Below are positions 12,396 to 25,130 of a stretch of 64,000 bases of DNA, piece by piece. Every line of letters starts with the position of its first letter. Positions within the stretch are counted from its first letter, which is position 1. The DNA is from Gonatopus flavifemur (Eukaryota > Arthropoda > Insecta > Hymenoptera > Dryinidae): contig JAFFJZ010000008.1 of assembly GCA_018340375.1 (NCBI GenBank), positions 868,001 through 932,000 of the forward strand, read 5' to 3'. A model generated the notes under the pieces. The model saw only the letters and a program-made list of their open reading frames with translations, was not told the origin of the DNA and did not search any database. Made by a program: the position numbers and the translations under genes.

Positions 12396-14590
12396 GGCGA
12401 CGAGGGTAACTCAAGTTTCTTTTGTCGACCATTGTGTGTGTGAAATTTCTGTACAGATGGGCGTGATGGAAGGGGTAAAGCTGGTCGGCTGACCGCATGC
12501 TGGCATCACTACTCTGATCATCAGGAATATAACTCAAGTACCCAACAAGCTTCATGTCTAAAACTTTGCGGAAAACCCTGCATACCACCTCTTTTAAACA
12601 TCCATTAAATATGTTTCAGACGATGCTCTAAAATATATGTAATGGATATCTAAAATATCGATCTCAAAAACAATAAATATTCCTCAAATTGCCAAGACGA
12701 TTATGTTGCCATTATGTTGTGATCTTTGTGAGTAATTCAAACTATGAGGATTCCCAGAATATTCGACATGAATTCTTCATTGCAATTCCACTGTTCAGAG
12801 TCTCATTTAATAAATTGAACAAAAATAAAAAAACTCCTTCATCTGATAGAAATGAATTTTGTCCATGTGGTAATACATCGAAACAAAGTCTTTTTCGATA
12901 TGAATTGTACATTCTAAGGTTCGTGTTCCATCAAATATTACATGGCAAGTTATGGAAGAGTTGAGAAACCATGTAATCTACATGCGATGCACCTACTTCC
13001 CACGTTACCATGAAAGCTACTCATGCTAAGGATCGAACGTGAATCACCGTTTCGTAATTGTACACAAAAAAAGGTGATATTTACCTATAATCCTCATATA
13101 CGTATCAAGATATGATTCATGTAAACTTTTGTGTGAGATTGAATAGCTTCATCACTTTTGTTTTAAACAAATTCAAATATCTCGAAGAGGTATTTCGAAT
13201 ATAAACATTATGTGTAATGGTATGAATGAATATCATGTGATTGCTTCGTTTCGGAAATCAAAGTTTGCCATTTGATATATATCGAAGTCCATCATTTATG
13301 TTGAAATAAAATCAACCTTATTATATGTTCAATATGAACTATAAGATTTCATCCAAATGTAAATAACCCACGAAATAAGATCCAATAAATTTTTATGTAA
13401 TCCTAATCCGTTTGACGGATAAATCTTCAATTATTCCACCGAACTTCTGCAATATAATTTATGGGAGATGAAAATAAAACCACCTAATATCAAAAATCAT
13501 GGAAGCATTATATGTGTATTATTTATTTATATCATACATATTAATAATATTGTTTCATGGATCAGTTGCTATGTATTAAAAGAAACTAGATGTTCAATAG
13601 AAAAATCTGACCAACATGATCGTATGTTCAAGTATTAGAATGTAGCCCGCTTATTCCAATTATTGATTACGAAAACATAACGAGCATTTTCACGATTAAT
13701 TCCTTCCTCCTTGATGTTTCTTCTCATGATTTTCATCATTTCATTGTGAAGATTACAATTGTGCTGCCATTCATATTGAAAAAATCGTATTTGAAACAGT
13801 TCGAAATCTGTTTATGAAATTTTGATATCGAAAGTAAGGGAGGAACCTCCAATATTGAATACTCAGGGTTTTTTGGGAATCAAATGTGAAATCCACGGAA
13901 AAAATCCAATACGAGTGATCAATGTTCCGCACACTGATCATCAGTGCGCGGTCATTGACAATTATTGGACGCACATGAGCCCGTGATGTTTGAAAATGAA
14001 TTTTTCTTTAATATTCATACGAAGTAAGCAGACTGGGGTGTTTCATTTTCGGGCGATATTTTTTCTTTCTCTGCCCTACCTGGAAATTCATATTTTATGG
14101 CGAATAAAAAATATTCCCATAGGAGAAAAAATTCTAAGTGAATTGGAGGCTTAGCTCATTCAAAAATTCGATTCCCCATTGGAATAGCACAGGAAATTGG
14201 TTACCTTCGGTGTCAACTTGATTTTGCGGTGTTCAAAAAATTTTTTTCGAATAAATGAGTATGATGAGCTTGTAGGGCATAACATTTGCTACAAAAAAGT
14301 TGCCATGAGATAAAGCTGTACGACTAATAGTTTCGGAGTTACAGAGCTTGAAAGGTGAACTTTAATAAAAATCGGGATAAAATTCCCGATCAATCTTGTA
14401 TTTCTTGAAATTTACATTCAATTATTGTAATTGAATGAGTCGTTTCTGAGATTATAAACTTTAGAGCCTTATGAAGTGTATTATAATCTAATTCAGCATG
14501 TAAGATCGATAAATGCAAAATTATAAGAGCTTTTATGTTGACTTTTATTAAAGTTCACTTCCAAAACTATTGGTCGAATTGATTTCATCC
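12396..14590. other. Non-coding interval
   Basis: No gene is supportable. A 93-codon minus frame reaching 12588 runs into the minisatellite and has no recognisable domain. A 91-codon frame at 12689-12964 likewise lacks motifs. From 13100 to 13980 the sequence is plain AT-rich DNA. Confidence 0.4.
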
Positions 14591-15730
14591 AGGCCGGGTC
14601 CGACAACCTGAACTGGGCCGATTCCGGGCACTTGATTCGAGCTGGATCTGGCAACTGGACTTGAGTCTAATAAGTTTGCCTTCACATTCCTGGTAGAGGC
14701 ATGATTATCTCACTCTAAACAGGTACTTGATGCGGTCCTATTTGGTTAATCCATATCCCTATGATTCGATTTTTTATTAAAAAATTCAGTTGTTGATAAT
14801 GATTAAAACTTGATATTTTTCATGTAAATATCGCAATAGTCCAAGTCCACTTACATTTGAACATCGAAATACAATTATTATTAACTTAATGTGTAACGCA
14901 GTTGATTCAAAATTTAATCCAGATTTTCATATATATCCTAACTCAAAATATATTTGTCGCGTAAATACATCATAGCAATTCGAACACTACAAATGAATGG
15001 TTAAGCGATGTTTATATATCAACCATCAGATAGACCAGCACTCGCGAGAAACCTCAGTCATTCAGTGTCGTATAAAAAATTTGACAGTACCCGCAGTTTA
15101 TCAGTGGAGAATTGGAACTTGTATAATTTCATGAGCATTTGGAAAAAATGTACTTGCATTCATTCTGAATTTGCTGATTGGGGCGGAGATAAGGTTAGCA
15201 ACATCTGGACATAATCAGCATTATTTGTAGCTGACTCCTATCAGAAAAACTAATTCTCTGGTAAACTGATCAAGGCCGAAAAAAGTCAAATGAGGCTGTT
15301 CTTATTAGGACGCAAATCAGGTTAGTCATATGGTCATATCCGGACTTGATTAAAATTATCTGCATCCGGCTCCAATCAGGAAAATTGATCAGATCCGGAC
15401 AACACTGAACAAGGTTTTGCTGATTACGGCAAGAATTAGGTTAGATCGATTCGGACCTATTACAAATCATCTGCATCCAGCTCCAATTAGGAGAACGGAC
15501 CAGGGCCGAATACGTTTTTATAGGGACAACCCCATCAAAACTACCATCAGATTACCCTCATCCGCACCGGATCTGGAATCCTCGATAGGTTTTCACCTAT
15601 ATGGACCTGGTATGGACCAGATATGAAGCCCTATATGGGGCATCTCATTTCACAGCCGGATCCGGTCCGGACTAGTTTAGGGCTTACCGGATAGGAACTT
15701 CTGCTCGGGTCAAGCTGTTGAGCCCGGTTC
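14591..15730. repeat. CCGG-rich repeat region with ~110-135 bp tandem units
   Basis: Three diverged tandem copies are visible, anchored on TTGTAGCTGACTCCTATCAG near 15225, CTGCATCCGGCTCCAATCAG near 15360 and CTGCATCCAGCTCCAATTAG near 15470. Each is associated with ATC(T/C)GGAC and GATCAGATCCGG-type words. The outer parts (14591-14680 and 15690-15730) are GC-rich and show partial inverted similarity, CCGGGTCCGACAACCTGAAC against the complement of the 15700 region. This could be one larger transposon, but I cannot fix its termini. Confidence 0.5.
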
Positions 15731-15894
15731 TTAAGGTAGTTGGTAGATTAAGTAGACAGTTTTTAATCCCTCCCAAGGAATGAGAATTTCTCAAATAGGG
15801 AAAGCATACCTCAAATACTTGCCGATAGAAAGTACATTAAAAATCTGGGAATGATCATTTTTTATGTTGAATAAAAATTATGGTTTTGTATTAT

Positions 15895-16210
15895 TATTAT
15901 TTACAGTATCTTGAATATATCGTAAAGGGATCTCAAACATATCTTGAGAGTAAATTTGAGATATCTCAAAGATAATTTTGAGATATCCTCAAGATATTTC
16001 AAAAATGTCTGAAATGAGGATCTTTAGAATAATCTTAATCCAATCTTGTAAAAGATTCTTAAACGATATCTCGGAAGATATCTCTAAGTTATCCGATTAT
16101 GTTTCATAAAACATCTTTCATGTATCATTAAGATACATTTAGTAATTTTATGAGAAAACCTTGAGATATCTCAAGATCCATTCAGGTTTCTCAAAGAGAT
16201 CTTTAATATC
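15895..16210. repeat. GAGATATCTCAA-word repeat
   Basis: Variants of the palindrome GAGATATCTC and its half AGATATCTCAA recur about ten times in 300 bases. This resembles a MITE interior. No convincing terminal repeats or target duplication were found. Similar GATATCTT/AAGATATC words recur around 55000-55080. Confidence 0.45.
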
Positions 16211-16939
16211 TTTTTGTTAATTGGGTCTTTCCTTTCTCAACTTGCAGTTCAAGAGAAATGATGGAAAGACAAGGATAAATTATTTGTACGGAAGAAATGG
16301 AAACTTTTATCATCAAAAACAATACTGCAGTCAAATAACTGTCTCCTCTTGTGGTTATTTATTTTGCCATGAGGAAATATTTGTACACTGTATATTTTAA
16401 TTCAATCATCAAAGTAGATTAGGATGAATCCAGATTCGTTGATATGTGATGCCATCCAATACCATGCGATTCAGATTCTATTCCTAATACAGAACTTTCA
16501 CTTTGATAATTGCGTGATGGTTTTCAATTGCATTACAAGTCCTATAAAAACAGGTACAGACAATTCTTGAGTTTTTCAGATTCTCTCTTCAGTATTTGAT
16601 ATCATACTTCCTCTATGCACTTTCATTACTGATCATGTGTCCAGTATCAGAGCACTGTATCAGTGAACTCATATGGAACATTAAAATACGGATATATTTC
16701 TTTTGGAAAAACACCAATATTGATATACAATTGCGTGAGTGATATTTCTCTGTAACTGTTATGTCAATATCGAGTGGAACGTAGACAAATTCTCGAGATA
16801 AAGTTATTTCACGCGATCATATGTATCATTAGCTGAGCTTACATTAGACGGATACATTATACTTTCTCACACTGTATGGAATAATATCATTTATTTTTTT
16901 GACAATAGACTATCCCACATAGCACTCAATGGCTCAGCT
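16211..16939. other. Non-coding interval
   Basis: No supportable feature. The sequence is AT-rich with only short chance frames. Confidence 0.4.
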
Positions 16940-17165
16940 ATATTCCCAGAATATTACAAATGTCTCTTTTGAAATATTCTGTTTGAAATATTTCTGCGAT
17001 ATTATATGAATATTGTGTGTACAATATTTCGTATAACATATTCTGACAATCTTCTAATTGAAACATTGTATATTTGATATTCTGCAATGTTCTCAGAATG
17101 TACGATGAGGGATGTATGAACTTCGTCGTAAATGAAATATTGTGAGAATATTCTAATAGTGATAT
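16940..17165. repeat. GAATATTCT-word repeat
   Basis: The words AGAATATT, AATATTCT and GAAATATT recur on both strands, as in 20545-20740 and 21125-21300. They are probably decayed relatives of the CCCAAGCAGCA-type MITE family seen near 47000, whose interior also repeats GAATATTCGAA, but the boundaries cannot be set. Confidence 0.4.
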
Positions 17166-18789
17166 CCTTTATTTAACCCATTAATGCCCACGGCGAAACT
17201 GCTCGGCCCACGGAAGAAGTAATTATTGGGAATAAGATATCTAGTTGGAAGATAAACATCTGCTAGAAAAAAATGTTTCTACAATTTGTTTCAACAATTA
17301 TTTTTCAAACAATTGGTAGAAAATATCAATTCACGTTGATGAAAATCCCGAAATCATATTTTACGAAAAATTTTATGAAAGAATTCGTGGTTCGGAAGAT
17401 GTTTAGCCATCGTGGTTGTTGTGAATGAAAAGTATGAACAATTTCGAATCCTTCATCACTGTTTGCGCCCACAGCGAAAGTTCTTATTAGGGATGCAAGT
17501 TGAAACTCGGCTTTTTTTTGTCAAATTCAATTTTATTAAACATACTTCTTTCAAGAATTATCAATTAAAATATTCGCCATTATTATCCACAGTATTTTGC
17601 CATTCATCGGGTAATAGATAAATGCCTTCACGATAGAAACTTTTTGTAAACTTCACATTTTTAGATGCAACACCGAATATATCAAATGTGTTAATTTCCC
17701 TTCGTTGATAATTGAAAGTTTTATTGTTTGAAAACAACAATCAAGGAAAAGACTGGCAAAAGATTGCATGATTCAAGAAGAAAGAACTTGTTGAAGCTCT
17801 ATCCATATACGGGGACGTGAAAACAAAGAGAAGAAAAAGATTGACTCGTTATACTTTTTACGTTGTTTAGATTCTTTGAGTGATCTTGTTATTATGCTGC
17901 TGGTCATTTAAACGCCCGAGGCAGAAAGTGTTATTCTCCTTCTCATTCTTATTACATTTGTTTCTCCTCCTAAGACTCATAAAGACTCCTTCGTTCTCCT
18001 CAATCTACCTCATTCTGTATAATTCTTTGTCGACGATCTACGAGTATCACCGTAATAAGAACGATCATAGATCTTCAAGCGGTCGCGGTACACTCTTGTC
18101 TGACGGACATGAAACATGCCTGTGATTTATTTCTATACTAACAACGGCAAGTTTGAACAACCCACTGACACTGCCTGATATCGAATATTCGTTGGATATG
18201 TTTCATATACCATTTGGATTATAATAATATTATCGTGTGATGGCACAGGGAGGCCGAGGTGGTACAGGAAATGAAATGACTCGTCGCTCTTGATCGCGCC
18301 ATTTCTCGATGATCCCAAATCACACGTCGCGTGCAATCTTTAACGAAACACTTTTCTCAAGGGGAAATCCACTTTGACGTTAATGGATCCACTGGATAAA
18401 TGCTATGCCATGAAACAAAATTTTCTCACTAACTATCTATTACCTCAACTATTTATTAGTCTTCTCTCCATAAAATATTTATTTGTAGAAATCAAATATT
18501 CAATTGGATGCAAAAATTGATTACTCGTGGCGAATAAATTCTTTATTTAGAAGACAGATTTATTTGGGGCAAGTGTTCTATTATTTGATCTGAAAATAAG
18601 TAGAGAAATATTTCACCCTTGCAAATCAAATTCCGTAGAGAAATAAAATGGAGACACTTCTTGTTCAACTATAATTATAATAATGATGCAATCGCGCGGA
18701 GGTGTATCTTTCGTATCGCAGGACGTGCTGCCTTCGTAGGGGCTTATGGACGATAATATTTCATTCCAGTCGACTTCGCGAATGAAAAA
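17166..18789. other. Non-coding interval
   Basis: No gene is supportable. At 18610-18660 a stretch (AAATTCCGTAGAGAA..., then CTTGTTCAACT) resembles 19435-19480 at the start of the transposase pseudogene, so it is probably a duplicated transposon fragment. The 18000-18340 stretch is less AT-rich but has no recognisable frame. Confidence 0.4.
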
Positions 18790-19040
18790 TGCGTGCTCTC
18801 TAAATTCCTTGGAATGAAGAATGCACTTTTGGACTTTTCATTGGATAATAGCGAATTCCTACTCCAACCGAATGAAGTTTTGACTCGGTTTGAAAAGTGG
18901 AATTCTCACTCAAAGATAGTTAAAATTCACTCTTATGAAGTTAAATCTCACTTTTTTGGAGTGAAATCTCTCTTTCGTTAGACTCGCGATATTTTTACTC
19001 TTTAGGAGTGAACTTTCACTCCAAGAAATTTAGAGAATGC
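18790..19040. mobile_element. Foldback element with reiterated CACTCC/GGAGTG words
   Basis: The left end TGCGTGCTCTCTAAATTCCT pairs with the right end AGAAATTTAGAGAATGCA. The interior repeats CTCACT, GGAGTGAA and TTCACTCC many times on both strands. A similar word composition occurs at 31610-31865. The target duplication is not clear. Confidence 0.55.
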
Positions 19041-19426
19041 AGTACCGATTTTTTCCAAGATGATCGTTAAGTCATTCATTCATGTTCATTGTTTCCAAGT
19101 AATTTGTTCATAAACAATTCATTTTTAACGATGTTCTCCGCTTCGCAAAAATCTGAGAAAAATAGAGAAAAATATTGTACACGGAGAAAAGTATACGGTA
19201 ATAATTACTAGGAAGAATAGGAATTAGGTGACAGATATTCCGAAATTGTAGTAAGTACCATTCAAAATCGAAGTGAGTGCGATAAGCTGTTTACATTACC
19301 ATGGAAACGATAGGTTAACATAGGAACGATCACCAAATCGCGAGTCAGCACTCAATTCCTATTCCGAAGTCCCGATGAGAACTAGAGCAAATGGTAATCA
19401 ATCCCATACACTTTTCTCAGTGTACC

Positions 19427-20270
19427 CTCACAAACCAAATTCCGTAGAGAATAGTATAGGGACGTTTTTTGTTCGACTGTACATTCTCAAATATTATTCA
19501 AAGTCCTTTGTGGAAAAGGATAAAAACTACCCCATTTTCCAAATCGCTTTGTTCTTCCTTTAGTGTTTTACTTTGACGACGTACAACCTAATAATCAAAC
19601 TGGTTCTCATTCCGGTGATTATTGGATTTGTTTATTATCAAATCCCATGCATTCCTCAAAACTTCATGTCTTCATTAGAGAATATTTTTGTTGCGTCAGT
19701 GTTTTACACCGATGACAGGTATTTTGGTAATGAAGAAACATTTCGTCCTATCTTGAAGGACCTAGAAAAGTTGGAAACCAATGGTATTTGTATTGAAAAA
19801 GGAGGAGAAACATACAAAATTTTCTTTTCTCTCTGTCTCTTAATAGCAGGTAATAAGGCTATAAATAGCATGACGGGATTTGTGGAATGTTTTAGGGCGA
19901 ATCATTTTTGTCGCATATGTAAATAACAGAATTATTACTCAAAGTCAATTACGAGAAAACAAGGATCTGCTGAGAGATCCCATCAATTATGCTGAAGATC
20001 TTCTACAAAATGACTATTCGCTCACTGGTGTGAAAAGAGAAGGTGTGTGGAATCAGCTGAATTCTTACCATTGTACTGTTGATGTTGCGCTGGATTTTAT
20101 GCATAATTTTCTGGAAGGGGCGTCCCAATGAACATTATGAGGACGGAGACTTGGAGGCAACTGGAGAAGCTCTTAAAGAGATCTTAGTGCTTCCTACGAG
20201 AAACGACGAGGAATTTATAGGATCCGAATGTTCAATAAGTTTCTGTGAGGAAATTCTGATATAATTACCC
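19427..20270 (+). pseudogene. Broken CACTA/KDZ-like transposase fragment
   Basis: Three reading frames together show one decayed transposon protein. The first frame ends near NYPIFQIALFF (about 19500-19560). A different frame gives the block FDDVQPNNQTGSHSG (about 19574-19620). The next frame gives YYQIPCIPQNFMSSLENIF, then a block ending GFVECFRANHFCRICK before a stop at 19926. A further frame continues to LDFMHNFLEG (about 20090-20125). The order FDD.xPNN.xGSHS, GF.E.F.A..FCR.CK and D.MH..LEG is what I recall of a transposase-like family widespread in insects (CACTA/EnSpm or KDZ type); the class is not certain. At least two frame changes and no complete N- or C-terminus make it non-functional. 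Confidence 0.6.
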
Positions 20271-20379
20271 ATTATTTCTAATGTCAATGTTCAATCGATG
20301 CCAATCAAAATTTTCCGGAAATATGTTCTATGAGGAATCATGAGAAATTTCTGGAATACTAGTTTTTAGTAGGTCCTCA

Positions 20380-20740
20380 TGAGGGATGCACTGGATATCC
20401 AGTTCTGATTCGGACGGATATGCATCCGATCCGGTATCCAGTGATCCGGACAGATCGAACAAATCATTCTGGATAGATCGACATCGGCATCGTACATCAG
20501 ATTGGACGCATATCCGGTATCCGGTGGTCTAATCAGAACCGGCCCATGTAACACAGAATATTCTGAGAATATTCTCACAACATCCGTAAAACGTACTGCA
20601 TCGAATATTCTTACAAAGAGCGTAGAAGCTTCGTAAATATTCATAGAAGATTCTTAGAACATTTGAATGGGACTGTTTCGAATATTCTAGGAACGTTCGT
20701 ACAATATACGTACAAAGTTCGTAGGTAGATTGATGAGCAG
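20380..20740. repeat. GGATCCGG-word and GAATATTC-word repeats
   Basis: 20388-20540 repeats variants of GATCCGG, ATCCGGTATCC and the palindrome CTGGATATCCAG. 20545-20740 repeats GAATATTCT and TTCGTA words. No terminal structure is clear. The second block resembles the MITE family near 47000. Confidence 0.4.
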
Positions 20741-21124
20741 CGCATGCGCAAGCATCTTAATGACATGAATTCAGTAATGGCGGATAATGTTGTTGACAGG
20801 CGACAGACCCTTGGATAATACATTATTTCAATTTGTATTTGGGGAATGAGAAATTTATAAATGTGCATGTTAATATCCCGAATATTCTGAGAGTGTCATG
20901 CGTGAAAAATAATCAACAAAAGTGTAATAAAATATGAAGAAATATCGTATATATCATGATTGCTTGTTGCGATCATAAGTATCTCACCCATCCATGTTAA
21001 TCCATGATATTGCTAAGGATCCATGATTACAGATGTTTGATGAGTGAAAAAATTGATTGTGAATTAGTTTTCGGTTGTATTCAGAAGTTATATTGGCAGG
21101 AATTTCTATTTTGACAGCATTTTC

Positions 21125-21305
21125 TTATAATATTCCCACAATATTCGTGGTATAATATTCTGAGAATATTTGAAACAGTCTCATTCAAACATTCTGAGAA
21201 TGTGCGTAGAATATATTCGCACGTAATAAGAATCTCCATAGAATATTCGAATATCCTCAACGTATATTCTTAGAACATTCTCAGAACGTGCTTGTGCTAC
21301 CTGGG
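21125..21305. repeat. Decayed fragment of the CCCAAGCAGCA MITE family
   Basis: The block GAAACAGTCTCATTCAAACA followed by ATTCT words and ending GTGCTACCTGGG at about 21294-21305 matches the order of blocks in the full copies near 47000. It is rather diverged and only part of the element is present. Confidence 0.5.
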
Positions 21306-21627
21306 GGATATCCGGTGCCCCCCTTTTTCCAATGTATCCCAATAAATCTGTGAAATGGAACATTCTATACAAATCCATTCTTCCTCTGCATAGAAAATTC
21401 ATTACTCTAAAGTCAAGAAAAACCAATATAGATCAAATGCCTCTGTGGTAAGGAAAACTCAATACAACCGCATTACTGAAATGTAAGAAAAATCCAATAC
21501 AAACCCATTGGTCTCATGGCAGAAGAATCCAATACAATCTCATTTGTCTCACGACAGAGAAATCGGATACAAACTCATCAATTCAATGTCATTCAATTTA
21601 TGCATCTATAAGGTGACCATCTTCGAA

Positions 21628-21710
21628 GTCGCGCTGTAGCTCAACGGTTAGGGTATTAGATTTCAGTCGGTAGGCAGGTAGGAACATATGTTCAAACCCC
21701 GTTAGGTAGA
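21628..21710 (+). ncRNA. tRNA-like SINE head (candidate)
   Basis: TAGCTCAACGGTTAG at 21637-21651 fits the RNA polymerase III A box, and TGTTCAAACCC near 21689-21699 fits the B box, at normal spacing for a tRNA-derived promoter. No clean cloverleaf forms: the acceptor and T stems do not pair convincingly and the anticodon arm is irregular. A decayed tRNA-derived SINE is therefore more likely than a working tRNA. The 3' body after 21710 has no obvious tail. Confidence 0.45.
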
Positions 21711-22600
21711 GGATGTCATTTCTTCTTCCCCTACATGAATTATCAAGTTCCTGGATGACCTACTGACATAAAGAATGTACAGAATCACTACTAAACAACA
21801 GAAGAAAAAATTTATAATTACAATTTTTGAATTTTAGCAACAAATTCGCTGGAATTTTTGGTAAATTTTTACAGCGTAGAAAAATCTAATTAAAACCGAT
21901 TGACTCAATCGACATTATTTTTCAATTTTTTCTCCAAAGTATGTAGGATAATGCCGATTGATTCTCAAAGAAAAGTTCAATGAGAAATCAGCTCACTCAA
22001 TAAGAAATTTCCGATGCAGAAACTTCATTCATTTTCATTGAATTTTTTTCAATGAGAATGAATGAGAATTTTTAAGCAGGGATAGTACCGACACATTGAC
22101 ATTACATTGTCATAGTACCGACGATTTTCAAATATCATAGTTCAAGAACACTCAAAAAGGAAGCGATCATTTTTTTTTTCTGAAAATTCATCTCTACCGG
22201 CAAACGAATTCCACGAATATTTCAAATTACGCGCCAAGTAACTTGTCGGTTTTCGGTTGTTCTTGCACGTAACAAAGATCGTTGTATTATCGACTGAAAT
22301 ATGGTTCAATGCTTATGTTTGGATGCTTCCATTATCTGTCACTTGAGGACATTAGTAGTCGCAATAGTCGTGTTGTCACAGCACTGAAAAATGGTTATGG
22401 TTATACCTTTTTTCCTATAGACATTCTGCGGGAAATTCATTTATTATATTCCCATTAGAAATTTATTTGAATTATGAATATCATAACAAGAAAATTATTG
22501 GCCGTCAGCAGAACGCTCTTTGGGAATTCAGTTCAAGGTAAAAACTATGAAGATAGGGTATCATTAGTTACCTATTTATTTCATAACTTAACCTTTTCAA
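21711..22600. other. Non-coding interval
   Basis: No supportable gene. ATAGTACCGAC occurs twice (about 22083 and 22117). The remainder is AT-rich. Confidence 0.4.
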
Positions 22601-22619
22601 ATGCACAACATAATATGCA

Positions 22620-22680
22620 ATTGTAATAACTTTATGTATTGCTAAAAGAGCAATAAAGTCAATTACTACTACTACAACAT
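22620..22680 (+). mobile_element. Probable 3' tail of a non-LTR retrotransposon
   Basis: TATGTATTGCTAAAAGAGCAATAAAGTC is followed by ATTACTACTACTAC. A stem with AATAAA and a trinucleotide tail is typical of 3' ends of Jockey/CR1-type non-LTR elements. No coding remnant is attached, so only the extreme 3' end is present. Confidence 0.4.
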
Positions 22681-23115
22681 AATATGATAATAATTACAGA
22701 GTAAGCTCAATTCAAGGGCAATCTCTAACGCAATATATTGCGAGTTAAAAAAAAAAAATGATAATAATTAACTTTTAAGTATTGTATCGGAACATTTGAA
22801 TTGAAAAGAGATGTCAAGAAATTTTTCTTAACGATATATAGAGCAATAAATGTGAATCTTTTATGTGTCCAATCCTAATGAAATATTTGAAGTGTGATGC
22901 ATTTCAAATATTTAGAATTTGTTACCACATTTTTTGTCGTATTTTATGTTCGTTAAAAAAAAAGTGATTGACATGAAAAAATAAAACTTCACGATGTATA
23001 TATTCAAATTTCCAACATTCACATTGTGAATTGATCATGCCAATATTTTTATTATGAATTCATTATTACAAAATAATTTGGATGCATTTGCTGTATAACA
23101 AACCCAATAAATGAA

Positions 23116-23273
23116 GGCTTTGTCTAGAGACACGAGACCGGTGTCTCTAATTTTTTTTTTTGGAGACACGGGTCCCATGTCTGAACAATCCTTACGAGGC
23201 TGAGCTGTAGACACGGGACCTGTGTCGCCAAAAAATAAAATCAGAGACACAGATCCCATGCCTCTAGACAAAG
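23116..23273. mobile_element. Foldback MITE with ATGAA target duplication
   Basis: The ends GGCTTTGTCTAGAG and CTCTAGACAAAGCC are exact complements. ATGAA lies directly on both sides (23111-23115 and 23274-23278). The interior has four variants of GAGACACGGGACC. The antisense open frame across it is not a gene. Confidence 0.7.
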
Positions 23274-23278
23274 CCATG

Positions 23279-24046
23279 AATAAATGTTCACCTTATGGTT
23301 ATACGTTATGTAATATGTCTCACGTAAATAGAATATGGGAATGAATTTTCCATATTCCTATATCATTTACATATTATTCACAAAATTCTACATATAGTTT
23401 ATGAATACATAAATTTATACGATGGATGTAGCATTGTACATCTGTTGGTTATTTTTAATTAGATATATGATGTACATTGACCAGAGGCATCTGTAGCGAT
23501 ATCTCTATCTCTCTTTCTGTCCATTCAAAAATCCACTATTTGTGTAATTTGACCCACCGTTACGAAAAAAAGGGAGGCAAAGAAATTGCTAAAGACACTT
23601 ATCTTATATATATTGAGCAAATATGTCGAACTTCACATAGAGAGGATCAAGCAAATCAAAATTACATAAAAATGAAATAAAATTTTTATTGCAATTGTGT
23701 CAATAATTGTATGAAAATTACAGGTGTCAAATCAATCTCCACAAAACCTCATCTGAGCAGTCATATGATAGGCAAGTCGATGAATTAAATAGTATGACAT
23801 TCACCATGAAAATGTTCTCATAAAAATTAAATTTTTTAGGGTCTTCACCAGTGATATCCCAAAGTAGGATCTATGGAATACAAGGTGACATACATTTTTT
23901 TTCTCAATTTCTAATAAATATCATGAAAATGAGTGTAGAAAAAGTTTTTATCTGGTTTTAAAAGTAAACTAAGAACAATGAATTTGTATATTTGTGAAGG
24001 GAAATTATTGTCAAGTATCGGAATTTCAGTATAGAATACCGTAAAG
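23279..24046. other. Non-coding interval
   Basis: No supportable gene or repeat. The sequence is AT-rich, and the 67-codon frame at 23477-23680 has no motif. Confidence 0.4.
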
Positions 24047-24145
24047 CAGGATTGGGTTTATTACATGGTTTCTCAGTTTTTCACATAATATACTTGGTTC
24101 CTGACATGTAATATATGTGAGATACTTAGATGCATCAATGTTACC
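24047..24145 (+). mobile_element. Partial hAT MITE related to 11914-12107
   Basis: CAGGATTGGGTTTATTA is followed by CATAATATACTTGGTTCCTG, ACATGTAATATATGTGAGAT and ACTTAGATGC. This follows the same order as the left half of the 11914-12107 element. The right half and target duplication are missing. Confidence 0.6.
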
Positions 24146-24706
24146 ATAAAATTATCAGGATAAAATTATCAGGTGTTTTCTCACAGTCATCTATGTTAGA
24201 TTGATATCTTCATAATCGTGGATTTTTACTTTAAATACATTTTTGCTGTTCAGTTTTTGAAAAATGAGTATGACGAAGTACTTTCAAACCTTCTCGAATT
24301 GTTCTATTGAATACCTTCACTTTGAGGTTCAAATGATGAAACACTTCATGGTTTAATTTCCAAAATCCTTGAAGTTGCATTCAACACATAACACATAAAT
24401 TTCCATGATTGCTATTCATCACTACTATTCAAACAATATCATATACCAACAAACCGTTTATGGGCTCAAACTCATTCCATTTACTGGTTAAGAGACTACC
24501 AGCGTATCGACTGGGTGAATATTTCCTGTGTAAGATTACTCTGAATCGGGCTCGTAAAAAAATTTGGCATTTTCAAAAATTAATCTCTAATACTTTTTTT
24601 TATTGTGGTACAGAGTTTCGAATTTCAAATTTAATTCTTTTCAAATAACAAAAAGATTGTTTGTGAAGTATGAAATTCAGGCGCTATACTGCGCTAGAAA
24701 TTAATT
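24146..24706. other. Non-coding interval
   Basis: No supportable gene. The 79-codon frame at 24409-24648 has no motif. Confidence 0.4.
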
Positions 24707-24717
24707 CCTGAGAATTC

Positions 24718-25119
24718 ATCATCATCATCATCATCATGAAGTAATCAGTCTTATGATTGATTTGATAAAATCCTCCAACCCTGCCTATTATCCGCGCAAC
24801 GCTCAATTTCTAAATATCTACGATAGCCCTTATCTTGTATAATTTGCTTCATATAACTTAATCTAAGTCTACCTTCACAAGTTTTACCATCCATTTTTTC
24901 TTCCAATATTGTTTTCAACAAACTATCATGCCTCAACATGTGTCCTATCAGATTACTTCTTCTAACGACATGTTTCAGAAGATTTCTTCTCATATTTACC
25001 TTCTCGAGTAGTTCTTCATTTTTTATTCTCTCTATCCATTTTATCCTGAGCAGCCTCCTACAACACCACATTTCAAAAGCTTCAAGTCTTCGTTGGACAG
25101 TTTTTCCAATTGAGTTTTC
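24718..25119 (-). mobile_element. 5'-truncated RTE retrotransposon fragment
   Basis: On the minus strand it encodes the C-terminal part of the same reverse transcriptase protein found at 39018-39893. Shared blocks include RRLEAFEMWC, LLKTILE and ending DNRQGWR.LSNQS. Its 3' end on the plus strand is a (TCA)n tail at 24718-24736. The 11-base flanks CCTGAGAATTC (24707-24717) and CCTGGGAATTC (25120-25130) match at 10 of 11 positions, giving a target-site duplication. Only the last part of the element is present, as usual for target-primed reverse transcription. Confidence 0.8.
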
Positions 25120-25130
25120 CCTGGGAATTC

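Noticed and set aside
12307..12588. 93-codon minus-strand frame
   Set aside because: A third of it lies in the minisatellite and the rest shows no known motif.
21628..21710. Functional tRNA gene
   Set aside because: A and B boxes are present but acceptor, anticodon and T stems do not form a proper cloverleaf.
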